A stretch of 64,000 nucleotides of DNA from Thamnidium elegans (lineage: Eukaryota; Mucoromycota; Mucoromycetes; Mucorales; Mucoraceae): the NCBI GenBank assembly GCA_025201345.1, contig JAIXMG010000008.1, positions 124,001-188,000 on the forward strand, read 5' to 3'. Below, in pieces: positions 35,098-47,151 of this stretch. Every line of letters starts with the position of its first letter. Within the stretch, counting starts at the first letter, position 1. A program made the position numbers and the translations under genes. The notes beneath the pieces were generated by a model, which was not told where the DNA came from, did no database searches, and saw only the letters and a program-made list of their open reading frames with translations.

Positions 35098-36449
35098 TAG
35101 CTTGAAAATTCTCGTGACGATACTACTTTGGTTACGATGCCAAAAATATTTGCGCATTCTTCAATATTTTTGGGAGAAGGAATATATTGTCAGATGATGC
35201 AAAAATCTACTTGAATTTAGAATATAGTAACTACACAAACACATCATTCTTTTTTTTTTTTTTTAAAAAAAAAAGAGATATAATTTCGTATGACTTTAAG
35301 ACAAAGAAAGTATATCATGAATAAATAAATCTTGAACTTTAAACATACATATATATATTCTTTTTCTATTTCTTTCTCTCTCTCTCTCTCTCTTTCTATT
35401 TCTATTATCCTTTAATATTTCAATTAAATACCAATACCTTCGTACACACAAAGAATTCGTAACCTGACCTATATTACGAATAAAAAAAAATTAATGCTGG
35501 CAGGTTCACAAACTGGTGACAACAATGAAGAACAAGCAGAAGGTAAGCTTTATTCGTTTTTTTTTAAAAAAAAAAGCCTTCCCTTATAATTTATATTATA
35601 ATTTGAGCGCTGCAAAAGTTGTTGTCAACCTGGTCATAAAGACACAAGAAGCTGCCTTTGCCAAAGGAAGAGGAACTATCATTTCCATGAAACAATCAAA
35701 TTCACATAGAGCCTATAAAGTTATTATTTAAAATGGAAGGAAGAAACTTCAATAAAATAACTAGCGAAGCTAGAGATAATATTATTCAGTATATCAATGG
35801 ACGTATTAATTATGTTTAGAATACTATTCAAATCAGTCAAGAGGATACACAGACCAATTTTAATACGATAAGAGAGAATTAACGATGAGTATAGATACTT
35901 TGAACACTTGTTTGGATGAACTTGTGTTAATAGTAAATAATCAGGGAACCGAAACTCAACGGCCTAACCAAAGAATTCAAGAAAGGTATATTCTAAAACC
36001 TATAAATCAAAATAAATTACTTACTTTCGCTCCACTTCTAATTCGCTGAAACAAAAACAAAACAAAAAAAAAGTTCCTAACTAAATTTGATCAACGCCAA
36101 AAAACTATATTTATGTTGGAACCAATAATGTTAAATTTTTTTTTTATTAGAGAGATATTTTTGTTCAAAACAAGCAACATATACATTTGTCAGGTTAATA
36201 CCTGTAGTACCTAAAATTAACTTGTTCTTGACGATCAATTTGTACAGAACGAAAAAAAAAACTGCTTTTTTATGATTAGCATCTACCGGGCTTCTCTTTT
36301 TTCTTCTTAACTATCAACCCGAGTTATAAAAATAAAACGTAACTATTGTCTGTAAAATAAACTTATATTCCATAAAAAAAAAGAGCTTCATTTTCTGAGA
36401 TATAACTGCTGTTACACACTGAATATATTAATAAAAAAGTTTATTTTAC
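35098..36449. other. Coding-like scraps including a zinc knuckle
   Basis: Plus strand. A short exon-like piece begins at an ATG at about 35492 (MLAGSQTGDNNEEQAE, donor gtaagc at about 35540). From about 35610 one frame reads CKSCCQPGHKDTRSC, a CCHC-like zinc knuckle, and 35732-35817 reads MEGRNFNKITSEARDNIIQY before a stop. These look like pieces of a gag-like or repeat-family gene but no product can be assembled. The rest is AT-rich with a CT dinucleotide run at about 35378-35393. Confidence 0.3.
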
Positions 36450-36728
36450 TTATAAAGATAAATATATAGAAGAAGCGATAGTAGCGCCAGTCATCACAAT
36501 GGGATAGATGGGGTATGATAATTCGCCTGCACTAGTATTATTACTAGGAGGAGACCCTCCATTAACTTTTGTAGAAGAACCGCCGTTAGAACTATCACTA
36601 GAAGAGTCTCCAGAAGAAGATCCACCTGAAGAAGATCCACCTGAAGAAGATCCACCACCACCTGAAGATCCTTTAGCGGCGACGCTAGCGATCAAACAAA
36701 AAACCAAGATAGAGTGAGAGACACGCAT
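36450..36728 (-). CDS. Small Ser/Gly-rich secreted protein with GPI-type tail
   Basis: Single-exon minus-strand gene for 92 residues. It starts with a signal peptide (MRVSHSILVFCLIASVAA), followed by a low-complexity Ser/Gly spacer (repeats of GGSSSGGSSSG and SSDSSNGGSS) and a C-terminal hydrophobic segment (YPIVMTGATIASSIYLSL) that looks like a GPI-attachment signal after a small-residue site. Such minimal Ser/Gly GPI proteins occur in fungal walls. No enzyme domain. The antisense frame over the same bases is a proline/glutamate artefact. A duplicated 43-44-base unit lies about 100 bases upstream. Real gene likely because signal, spacer and anchor coincide in one short frame. Confidence 0.65.
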   Translation of the reverse strand: MRVSHSILVFCLIASVAAKGSSGGGGSSSGGSSSGGSSSGDSSSDSSNGGSSTKVNGGSPPSNNTSAGELSYPIYPIVMTGATIASSIYLSL

Positions 36729-36827
36729 AGTTATTATTATTATTTCTATGAAAGGAGATATACAAATAATTATATGAAAAAAAAGGAATATTTCTCCAGC
36801 TACTCCTTTATATATCTTTTTTTTTTT

Positions 36828-36914
36828 CGTCTGTTACCTAAGTACATACTATTGTTACCAAGTTTTTTTACGTCTGTTACATAAAGCGCATACTATTGTT
36901 ACCATGTTTTTTTA
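36828..36914. repeat. Tandem duplication of a 43-44-base unit upstream of the Ser/Gly-rich gene
   Basis: Unit 1 (36828-36870) and unit 2 (36871-36914) share CGTCTGTTAC and CATACTATTGTTACCA and the following T run, with a few substitutions. They lie about 100-190 bases upstream of the start of the minus-strand gene at 36728, a position fitting duplicated promoter elements; that role is inference. Confidence 0.6.
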
Positions 36915-39900
36915 TTTTATGTTACCCACCTGAAACTTCTTTTTTGGGTTTAAGTCCTATATATGATCTTAAAAGGATTCAGCCGTCAGACGTAACTGAA
37001 TATACCACAAAAAAAAAAGAAACTTCTTGAGTCTATTGCACAGTTATATCTATCTTTAGTAAAATACAAATTTATATTTAATTATTAAAAAGGCGAAAAA
37101 TAAAACGAAAACAGTTAATGGTAATCGTTACTATTAAGTACAGCACTATTAACATTTGAACGGCAGGCTTATAAGGGATAAATTTATTTCCATAAAACAG
37201 TATATATAAGATCAAGACCACCCACTGTCCAGTGCATTGAAAAATATACTCAGTACTTTATTATCTACTATGCTTAATTAATAGAACAAAGATAGTCAAC
37301 AGTATCCATGTCGTTTACGGAGAATACTCATCAGCTCTGTCGAAAACGAATCATGAATATATCTTTCATTTTTAGGAACATATTTTTATAATCTCTTTTT
37401 TTAGTATATTGCCTTAACGTCTTTCACGGCTCTCCTCATTACTGCAGCCGTTTTTTTTTTTCCATGTAATTCTATAATAGCATAACTAAAAAAAAAAAAC
37501 TTAAGTCTATAAATCAATTTATTCGGTTAGATTACTCTTGTATTTACAATTATGACGTATCAATGAAAGACTACTATGTTTTCTAAAGTTAGGATCAGAA
37601 ATTTCTTATATATAACGATCCCCTCCCTCCCTCCTCGCTGTATACGAGAAATAGGAATAATTATATTAAAGGTAAAGCTTCAAGATACTATTTCATTGAA
37701 TTTACTTTATAAAAGGGTTGTAGTTTTTTGGACTTTTGATTACACAATGGGTGTGATAATCGAGTATCCTCGGAATGCCGAAAGCATAGTGATATGAATG
37801 GCATTAGTGACATCTTTTGTATTGAACACAACCTAAAACCATTACTCATGGTAGAACGTAGGTAGTTTGTATTCAATACCACCTCAGTTCTAGACGTTTT
37901 ATCGTAATACCACCAATTTATGATAATACCTAATAAAAAATAATAAAAAATGATGATGGAATTACACTTCTAGCTTTGGGTCATAAACTTGGATCAGGGT
38001 GTCTTGATAAGTTTTTATCTTCTATAGTTAATTTTGAAAGATCCTCCTTCTTATTTGTTCCATTTGATTCATAGCCCTTAATGATATATATATAAACCTG
38101 TTTTTTTATCTATTAAAACAAGTCAAGTTTTTATTTAACAAAGTACATTGTTTGCAGTCAAGGAGAGTTTACCCCCTTTTTTGTGTGTGAGTCACCGGAG
38201 TAACTTCAGAGGTTACCAAGCAGTTAAACCACAGCGATGTGTACATAGATCACAAATGAACAGCCTCACTAATGTAACCGTTACATTTTTTTATTACAAT
38301 ACTTATTATAGGAGTTCATGTTACATCTAAGCCATGTTTTTTTATGGGCACATGTGCTAAAATTAATAAGTAAAATAAAGAATCTCGGATCCACACCAAT
38401 AACAAAAACAAAACTCGAAGTCCAAATGTTTATCAGAACGACATATTAATAATAACAGTAACAATATATTGTAGTAGTAGGAAAGCTTCTAGAAAAAGAA
38501 AAAAAAAGAGCTAATGCATATAATAAAAGGGTGCTTATTTACCACAACCAAAAAATGACCAATTGTGTGAAGGTCCTTCTCGTCTTCTTCGACTAACTTT
38601 ATGATTGAGAGGAGTAGCAGCAGAATGTCAATTTCTAAGCATCTTCGTGCGTTCAATACGAAGAGCAGCTATATTATTTGTCGCTTCTTCCACCAAGTTT
38701 TTTAGCGATAAACTAAGCGTTTACTTTAACGCTTAGGATTATCTAGTGTATTATATAGAAGTAAAAGTTTTTTACTGTGGGAATGCATTGCAATCTTTTT
38801 TTTTTTTTTTTTCGAACTTGTTACCAATGTCCAAAATATTCTTTAAGTGTAACTCGTAGACTGATAATTTATAATATACTTTGAACTTCAGAGATAGAGA
38901 TTTCTTTCTACCAGGACAGAAATAATACTAAACTTGATCTAAATAACAAGGTACTACATATAGAATGGTATATAAGCCGCTCGTAGAAAGTCTCGAGAAA
39001 TATAAAGTAAAAATTATCGACAAAAAAATCTGGGAGTTCGTAGCAACATGGCGCTCGTAATGTTAAATATCCAAATTGAGGGATTCGCCCCACCATTGTC
39101 TCGCAACATTGTGATCAGGTCCATAGGGTTAGTTTTAGTATTTTGACTAATTGTATGTCTTTTATTTTTTCGATGCGTAAAGGATGAGTCCTTTGATGTC
39201 CTCTTAGTTATTGCATAGATCTATCCAATCTTCCTCGATATTAAGAGCCCACAAGAAGATGCTAATATGTTTCAGAATGTAGTATGTAGCACTTTAAGCT
39301 TACAATATCATCATATCTGGCTCAGAGTACGTAAGTACTAATGGTACAGAGCCGATACTTGCATGGAATATTAAAGCAGAAATATAAAAAAGATAGATCA
39401 TATAAAGGGAATTAAAAGGGGAAAGTTGATTTAACCAACTCAATCTAGTTAATTTTAAAAGCTGATAGTAAAAAAAACTCTCTCTAAGAACAGTGTTGCT
39501 TCTGAAGTCAACTTGACATATTTCGCCTCGTCATTTATCATAACTCAAACTATAGACAAGGTAGCATTCTTATCATTATACTATTGGAGCTTGGAAAGGG
39601 CTATATTTACCAAAAGTATCAAATGTTTCACTTCATCATATCAATTATATTTCTAATTGGGGTTTTTTTGCTAAGACCCCTATTCAAAAAAAAAAAAAAA
39701 AAAAGGGTCGAGTTAGGCTCTCTTTCAGCAAGGAACTCAAAGTTGATAAATGCATTATTATTTTTAATACGACAGTGTGGTAGTTCCCAAAATGGGTATT
39801 TTATCAAGAAAAGCATCGTTCGTATGACATCATATGTACACTTGCTGTCAGCCCTTTTTTTTTCTTCTCAACCGGGAAACAACCTTTTTTTCAGTATTCT

Positions 39901-39927
39901 TCTTTTGACTAACAATAATAAATAACG
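36915..39927. other. 3-kb gene-poor stretch
   Basis: No complete gene. Minus strand about 38710-38543 holds a coding-like exon scrap (LVEEATNNIAALRIERTKML, later HKVSRRRREGPSHNWSFFGC followed by a gtaaat donor), broken by a stop. At 38713-38736 CTAAGCGTT and AACGCTTAG form a perfect 9-base stem with a 6-base loop, recalling the AGCGCT words of the element at 3169-4640. The rest is AT-rich without recognisable content. Confidence 0.45.
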
Positions 39928-41285
39928 ATGGCGATACCGAAAGAGGATGATGCAACACCCGTTCATCCTATTCCTTCTAGTGTTATTATTATGAATGAAT
40001 CTACGCCGCTCATTTCGCACGACCAATACTTGGCAAGTGGACCGTTACATACCGACACTCGATTTCACTTATCTTCCTGCATTACATTGAGTTCGGATGA
40101 AGAAATAAAAGAAAAAGAAATAAGCGGCCTTTCGTTGATTCTACTATCTTCTTTATTACTTACTGGTGTCTATGTATTCGTAAAATCACTATCAACTACC
40201 TTTCCGTCTGCCGAAATAGTATTTGCTCGTTCTTTAACACAACTACCTTTAGGATTACTGGGTTGCTTAATATTTAAAGTGAACCCACTTGGGAAAAAAG
40301 GAGTGCGTAAATGGATATTTTTTAGGGCAGTTGCAAGTGCTGTTGCGTTATCTTTGTTATTCTATAGTCTATCCAAATTACCGCTGATTGATGCAACAGG
40401 TGTGTAAATATAAATAAAAAGGAGGTATAAAATAATAACTCACATATACTTATATACATGTATAGTCATCTTCTTTTTGGGACCAATATTTAAAGTAATG
40501 ATTGCTTCCATTATATTGAACGAGTCATTTTCTGTACTGGATGGGTTTTATTCCATTTGTTGCTTTCTAGGGCTAGTATGGATATCTAAACCGAGCTTCT
40601 TATTCAATCAAATTACATTTATCAGGTTTGATGAACAAGAAGAGGAATATCAAAAGTCATTTGCAATTGCTTGTGCTTTAGCAGCTTCACTCATGTCTGC
40701 TATGGCCTATATCACAGTAAAAAAAGTAGGTCAAGGTACACACGTGATGGTTCATGTCGTCTATTTCGGTCTGGTCGCTTCTCTATTAAATTTACCTATT
40801 CTTGTTTTACAATTACAAGAATTCGTAGTTCCAAAATACGATTGGCATGAATTAGGTTCACTTTTAATGACCGGTGTATTAGCATTTCTCGGTCAGTACT
40901 TTTTAAATCAAGGGTAAAAAAAAAACATATTTTTTTTTATATTAACATCTAGAATTAACAATTAACTTTTTTTTTCTCCAGATTAAAAATAGCTCCTGTA
41001 GGACCAGTGACACTGCTACGTACAAGTGATGTTATATTTGCGTTTATATTTGGTGTAGCATTCTTTAAAGAAATACCTGAGTTTTATACCGTAGTTGGTT
41101 CGTTACTTGTAGTTGGTATGACAACTGCTATGAGTATACATCGTTGGCATCGTCAGGAATTGAGGACTGCTGCTATAAAAAGACGAAGATCGAAAGATAA
41201 GCTTGCTCGTCATCAACAAGCTCAACAACAGCAACATCAAGCACAGCATCAACAACAAGCACAACAGGAACATCAAGCATACTAA
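39928..41285 (+). CDS. DMT-superfamily (EamA) membrane transporter, SLC35G-like
   Basis: Drug/metabolite transporter family membrane protein. Exons: 39928-40399, 40466-40913 and 40982-41285 with consistent phases, total 407 residues. A cytosolic N-terminus of about 65 residues (with NESTPLISHD, like acidic N-termini of vacuolar/Golgi carriers) is followed by about ten hydrophobic spans. These form two EamA halves: first GLSLILLSSLLLTGVYVFVK, VFARSLTQLPLGLLGCLIF and RAVASAVALSLLFYSLSKLP; second FAIACALAASLMSAMAYITV, LLMTGVLAFLGQYFLNQG and PVTLLRTSDVIFAFIFGVAF. The C-terminus is a Gln/His/Ala-rich cytosolic tail. The arrangement resembles the SLC35G group. Substrate cannot be deduced. Converges with the SerRS gene, 131 bases between stops. 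Confidence 0.82.
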
Positions 41286-41416
41286 TAGCAATCATCTTAA
41301 AAACCAAAAAAAAAAAAAAAAAGGAAAAAAATACCCTTTTTTACCATAATTTCAGTTCTATAAATTACAACCATTGTTTTTTTTTTCTTTTTTTTTTTTT
41401 TTCCTTTTTTATTTAT

Positions 41417-42971
41417 TTATTTAAGTACACTGGGTTCTCCAGGAATCCATTTACGAAGTGCAAAAGGAACATTAATAGTACCATCTGCATTTTGATGTGT
41501 TTCTAATAAAGCGATAATAACACGAGGAACTGCCATGGCAGTACCATTCAACGTATGACAGTAATCTACCCACTTTTCCTTAATGTGCCATGGAACACGA
41601 ACGTCCTTGGCACCTTCATTTTCTTGGAACGCACTCTTTAAATATCTAACATCTAAACGGCGAGTTTGATAATCTGTACAGTTGGAAGTAGATGAAATCT
41701 ATAGAGTAACGTTTAAGTGTTCGTTTTTGCTTGATCTATTTTTCTTCTTCTTAAACAGCACTTACCTCTCCCCATCCATTCTTTCCAGGCATCCAAGCTT
41801 CAATATCGTATTTACGATAGGCACTTGCGCCTAATTCCTCAGTAGGCATATCCAGCACTCTGAAACATAACCCTAAATCCGTAAATAACTCTTCTTGTAA
41901 ATCTCTTAATTCTTGCAACATGGCTTCACTTTGATCAGGAGTAGTGACAGTAAACAATTCAACCTTTGAAAATTGATGTACACGATACAACCCACGTTCT
42001 TCAGCAGAACCATGACCTGCTTCTGCTCTAAAGGCATGACTGAAACCAACAATACGTTTGGGTAATTCTTCTTCCTTGAATAGCTTTTTAGCAAACATAC
42101 CAGCTAATGGGATCTCTGCTGTACCGACAAGACATAACTTTGGTGCAGTTGTATTGGCAGTACTAGGTGTAGTGACATCGTAAATCTGAGAAGCTTCCTT
42201 CTTTCTTGGTTGAAATCCACAACCGTAAGCAATTGAGGTACGTACCATATCTGGAGCTAAAACAGGGCTAAATCCTTTTTGGGCTGCTTTGTGCATAGCG
42301 TACTGAATTAATGCAAATTCTAACCAGGCACCGTAATTTTTCAAGTAATAAAATTTCGATCCAGTAACAAGAGATGCTTGTTCAAATTCAACCATATCTA
42401 AATTTTCGGCTAAAGTGACATGATCTGCTAAAGGTGCTTCAACTGTAGATACACGAGGTGATCCGATCGTTTTTAAAAGTTTAGCGTTTGCTTCAGGGCC
42501 TAAAGGTGTTTCAGGATGTGTGTCATTGGGGATCAAAAGAGCTTGGTTTGTCAAATCAGATTCTAAACGTACAAGTTGATCTTGTACTAAACGTAACTGA
42601 TCTTTCCATTGCTTTGCTTGTTCAATAAAAGGTTGACGTGCTTCCTTTGAAGCGGCAGTACGAATATATTGATTGACAGCATCTCTTTCTTGACGTAAAT
42701 TTTCAGCTTGAGCTCGTAATTGAACTTGTTGAGTATAAAGTTCTTTTACACGAGATATACTATCGGTTTCATAGTTTCGTAATGTCATATTATGAGTAAT
42801 CGCCTCAGCGTTTTCCGCATAGTATTTAAGGTTGAGTTGAGGAGGGATACGGTGAATATCGTCAGATTCTTCTGTAGTACTTTTCCATCGTACTGATCGT
42901 AAACTAGGTATTATCTTAGTTGTGTTTTTTCGCAGGTGGAATTGACTGTATCGAGAAAGAGATTGTAACAT
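41417..42971 (-). CDS. Seryl-tRNA synthetase, probably mitochondrial
   Basis: Charges tRNA-Ser with serine. Exons (minus): 42971-41766 and 41698-41417, total 495 residues. The N-terminus (MLQSLSRYSQFHLRKNTTKI, basic, no acidic residues) looks like a mitochondrial presequence, followed by the coiled-coil tRNA-binding arm (ISRVKELYTQQVQLRAQ ... SDLTNQALLIPNDTHPETPL). Class II core motifs are present: TSIAYGCGFQPRKKEASQIY, VGTAEIPLAG (motif 1/TXE loop), FSHAFRAEAG (motif 2 with the ATP-binding Arg), RVHQFSKVELF, and motif 3 NGTAMAVPRVIIALLE with its Arg. Length and the presequence favour the organellar enzyme over the cytosolic one. The second exon lies close to the DMT transporter stop. Complete and undisturbed. 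Confidence 0.9.
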
Positions 42972-44124
42972 TGTATCAAAAAATAAAATAAAAATAAGAG
43001 GGGTGCTGGCCGCTTTTGTATTTATGCTGACGGAGTTTAGAATGAAACGTAAATTTTGTTCTGAGTGCAGTAAAGAAAAGTGTTCATATAGGTCTGTGTA
43101 GGTTTATGTAGGTTGCATCTAAATTTATTTTATTGTAATAGATAAACCTTTTTTTTAGACTACTAGAGATAGACTTATAATGACTAGCAAAAAAAAAGGG
43201 GGGGGGGAGGATGTAAAAGATAAAAGACGGAATCTTATAAGCATCACCACCAATGTTTTATACAGTTACTAATAGTCTCATGTATGTATAGGTAAGAAAA
43301 CGTTATATAATCTTAAAAGTATTTTTCAAAGCGTCTTCTTTCTTGCAAAAAAAAAGTGTAGCTTTTATTTATTTACTTAATTAAATTGTGTTTCTCTTGG
43401 TTCTCCATCAGAAATCGAAAACTAAAAGAATGCCACAGTAATATGTATAATATATTTAAAAAAGATGGTACACACCCTGCTACAGAGCTTTACACAAACA
43501 AATATCTCAACGATTTTTAATGTCGTATTGTAATAGGTAGTCCCGCTGAACACAAGGAGGATGAGACTAAAAAAAAAAAAAAGAAACTGGGAGTACTACT
43601 TCAAGCACGAATAGATACAATATCCTTTCGCCAAAATTGACAATCTAGATAAATTCAGTGCTCATAAAGACAATCTCAAATTAGTGAGCGATATCGATAG
43701 TAACCCCAATTCCGTCAAACCTGTTAACTATCTCTTACGTTATTTGAAAAAAAAAATTGGTAATTCCGGGTGGTCATATCAGTTTCTTTACTGATCCAAA
43801 GATGATTAGTGAGCTTTTAATCGAGACCTGTAAAAAATATAGTATACTCTAATAGGATGAATATATATATATATTTTCATTAGTTTAGGCCGTAAATTTA
43901 GAAATTATTGCTCGATTTATATTATCATCAGCATTTCTATCATAAAAATCGATATAAGTATACACAATCAAAATATTCAAAATGAAAAATTAAAAATCGG
44001 CACAATATAAATAAAAACAATGGATGAGTGGTGAATCAAAGGAAAAATTTAATGAATATAAATACAGAGTAGTTATATGATCCCCCTTTTATATATACGT
44101 ATATATTTATTTAAATAGCTTAGA
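42972..44124. other. Intergenic, one open scrap
   Basis: AT-rich. A plus-strand open stretch at about 43632-43787 reads KIDNLDKFSAHKDNLKLVSD and continues about 30 residues without a start codon or known domain; it may be an old exon. No other feature seen. Confidence 0.4.
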
Positions 44125-44431
44125 TTAATACGGACTAATACTTTTGATTTCTTCTAATTCTGCTTCCGAGAAGTACGCTTTATATTCTTCGTCATCAGCA
44201 TCCAAGATTAAAGACCAAACGGGACTGAATATAAAAAAGTCAGTAAAAAAGTCAGTAAAAAAATCAGTTAAAATCTAGATAAACTTCTTACTGTTCTTCA
44301 TTGCACTTTACAGCAAATTGCATCATAACCTCTTCCACGTATCTTCCGGTAGATAGCTGCCACATGTTACTTTTTTCTAATGAGCGGTTCATAATTCCGA
44401 TTTTTTTTCTTTGAAGGTCGGTAAGAGGCAT
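44125..44431 (-). CDS. Small protein of 79 residues, unknown function
   Basis: Two-exon minus-strand gene: 44431-44292 and 44224-44125, phases agree through the joined codon. It reads MPLTDLQRKKIGIMNRSLEK, then SNMWQLSTGRYVEEVMMQFA, then VWSLILDADDEEYKAYFSEA, ending KSISPY. A patterned, acidic, non-low-complexity sequence broken by a proper short intron argues for a real or recently real gene. I have the impression of a recurrent GRYVEEVM...EHPVWSLILD pattern in mucoralean predicted proteins, but I cannot name a domain or function. It could be a fragment of a longer repeat-family protein. Confidence 0.45.
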
Positions 44432-46692
44432 TATTATTATTTTTTCTTAGAATTAAGAGATGTTAGTGAAATAAATGATTATATTCGAAAATATTTATGT
44501 TTAAGGAATAGTTAACTGATATATATATACTAACGATGCATAATGACAGCATTATTCTACCTGTTATGATTAATATAACTACTCTTATTTTCATTTATAA
44601 GACAATGATTAAAAACAAAGAATACAAAAATAAAATACCAATTCATTATGATTAAGGTTTAGGGGTGTGGTTTCTTAGATCATTAATATCACCGAATTTT
44701 ACTGATTATAAGATACATAGGATCTTTTCATTGTTACCGTTGGTGGTTTATAAGCCGTATGAACACTTTATATACAAGCTTTGTTGGTTTTAACATATTC
44801 CTTTTCATCCTAAAGAAGTATCAAAATCATTCTTTATATATGACGCTTATAACTACTCAATTTATAAGAATAGTATACACATTCAGGTCAATTACCAAAC
44901 TACTGGAGGTAATCATAGGTTAGACTACTTCGTCGATTAATAAAAGAGCTAATGACTCCGATTTTAAACAGTAAGTTTTGGCTATATTGTTTCAAAGTGA
45001 TCTCATTGACCTGGTCTCTATTTTTTAAAAGTATCTTTTATACCTTCTTTATTATTATCATTAAGCATCATTATTTTTAAACATAAAGTACTACACGTTA
45101 TCTTGATTTAAGAAATAAAATATGGTTTAATTCAGTACGTATAGAACAATTTCAAGTCGCGAGACTTAATTTTTTTTAAAGAGCTCGGTGGTCCAATTTA
45201 CAGTACATACTGGTTTTATTGAATTGATAATATATTGGTAAGAAATTAATGCATATGAAAATCCTTTATTTCTGACTTTCGCGTATAACTTTTCCAATGC
45301 ATTAGACAGAGTGGGTCTTAGCCTCGTTTTTTCTAGTTTCATAAAAAAGTAATACTAGCGATAATGGAGTAAAAAAAATATGCTTCCCAATAAATTACTT
45401 TTATTCTTAGCATCTAAAGTTGACGTATGTTTACAGCACAATATATATATATATATATTTTGGTTTAAAAGCATAAAAATAAAAAAAATATGAAAGTGTA
45501 TTCTTTTTTTACAAAAAGGGGGGTCCGGCACCTATACAAAGATCTTGAAGGTAAAACATACCGGGGCTTTCTAGCGCCCCGCGGTGGGGGATGGTTCGAA
45601 AACCTTTATATTTTGAAAAGTGTTAAAATTATTTTATTCTTGTATTATTTCTTTAAAACTTTATTAAAGAAATGATTTAATAAAACTGGTTTGTAAATGC
45701 ATCACCATTTATAAAACAAATTGGCGTTTATGACTGGCGCATTAAAATATAGCTTTGTCGACTTATGAAACATATCTCGATTCATGATAGATTTGATCCT
45801 CGCTTCACAATAGCCTTTGCTTTCATTTGCAACAAATATATCACCTGAAACAGATTTTTTTTTGGCCTGTTACGAAAAGTTTTTGGTCTGGTAAAAGGTT
45901 GCTTTCTTATTTTTAAAGCGCATATTTTATTTTGGACGTCCAAAATAGTCTCACAGACTTGAAAAAGTAGCGGTACTAGGTCTTTAATTATTATAAGAAA
46001 AAAAAAGTGTTTATCTTTTATTTCCCAATGCCATAGTAAAGAGCACCAGTACTCAAAGGACAACTACCACGAGAAGGTGTAAACACGTCAGGTCCTAAAA
46101 ATCGATTCATCCCTGTAACCATCACGTACTCCACTAAGTGAATATCAAGCTAACAAGACATCCACTCCGTTACTAAGCTCGCATTACTTTTACTTAAGGT
46201 CAACCAAAAATACTCAAAATCAAAAACAATACCGGCTTCAACTAAGGTCCACGTGAATCAGTCAGAAAGTATGCCCTAAGACCAACAAAATCAAATAATC
46301 CCTTAGCATATAATTAAAAGACCCCACCTATAAATAATGAGTTGGCACTCCATAAACGTAAAGTGTATGGCCCAATACTGTTCAATCACAAATATACATG
46401 AAGATTTGCAACGGTTATTATTTGACCGACAGGTAAATAAAACCGACAATAGCATGGTGACCTTTCATTATTGCTAAAAAAAAAGTTGTAATGTTTGCTA
46501 ATTGATCATCTGAGACACCGCCACTAATTGCTACGTTCAACAAGCCAGCACAAACAGCACGAGTTACCTACCTAACTATACATCAGTTTAACGTATCCTC
46601 CAGGGTATCCGCACGTCATACGGCCCAGTCTTGCAACTAAAAGCAACCTTTGGGATAAGTAAAGGAAAAAGAATAAAAAAAAGGTGCTTCTT

Positions 46693-46723
<31 letters not shown>

Positions 46724-46751
46724 TACAACAGTTCAAAAAATATCTTAAAAT
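44432..46751. other. 2.3-kb gene-poor stretch
   Basis: AT-rich DNA with TA dinucleotide runs (about 45441-45460 and 46702-46722). No frame on either strand has credible coding content and no RNA gene is seen. Confidence 0.55.
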
Positions 46752-47096
46752 AATGAAGTTGCCTTACGAGATAAACCTTCAAATATTTAACTTTCTCAAT
46801 AGAGGCAAGACCGATACATGTGCTATAATTTTTAAGGACTGGAGCAAACCTGCATTACAGCTTTACTTTAAATATGTATATGTAGGTGAAGGCAATGTTG
46901 AAGCAGTTAAAAAATTAGTGTTGGGTCGACAAAAGTTATTACCATGCACAATTACTCAAAGGTTAGTTCGCGTTTTGTCTTTATTATTCTGAAATATCCG
47001 TAGAATTCCAGAGCTAAAAAAAAAAACCTCTACACTCTTTGTTAAATACGCCGAAGCCTTGTCCAAAAATACTGTGCATTATAAAACAAAAGGTAA
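46752..47096 (+). pseudogene. F-box protein fragment
   Basis: From the ATG at 46752 the frame reads MKLPYEINLQIFNFLNRGK, then CAIIFKDWSKPALQLYFKYV, a typical F-box start (LP.EI...IF.FL) as found at the N-terminus of SCF substrate receptors. A possible intron follows (donor at about 46961, acceptor near 46999) and a second piece reads TSTLFVKYAEALSKNTVHYK up to about 47094. No leucine-rich repeats or other receptor domain follow; the next bases belong to a Fanzor/TnpB-like fragment. Truncated gene, probably dead; the F-box call itself is fairly secure. Confidence 0.5.
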
Positions 47097-47151
47097 CCTA
47101 TATTCTTATTGCTTCGTGTTCGTGTTAGTTATTTAATCAATTTATAGCTTC

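Noticed and set aside
36508..36717. Plus-strand Pro/Glu-rich frame
   Set aside because: Mirror of the Ser/Gly repeats on the other strand, which has signal peptide and anchor.
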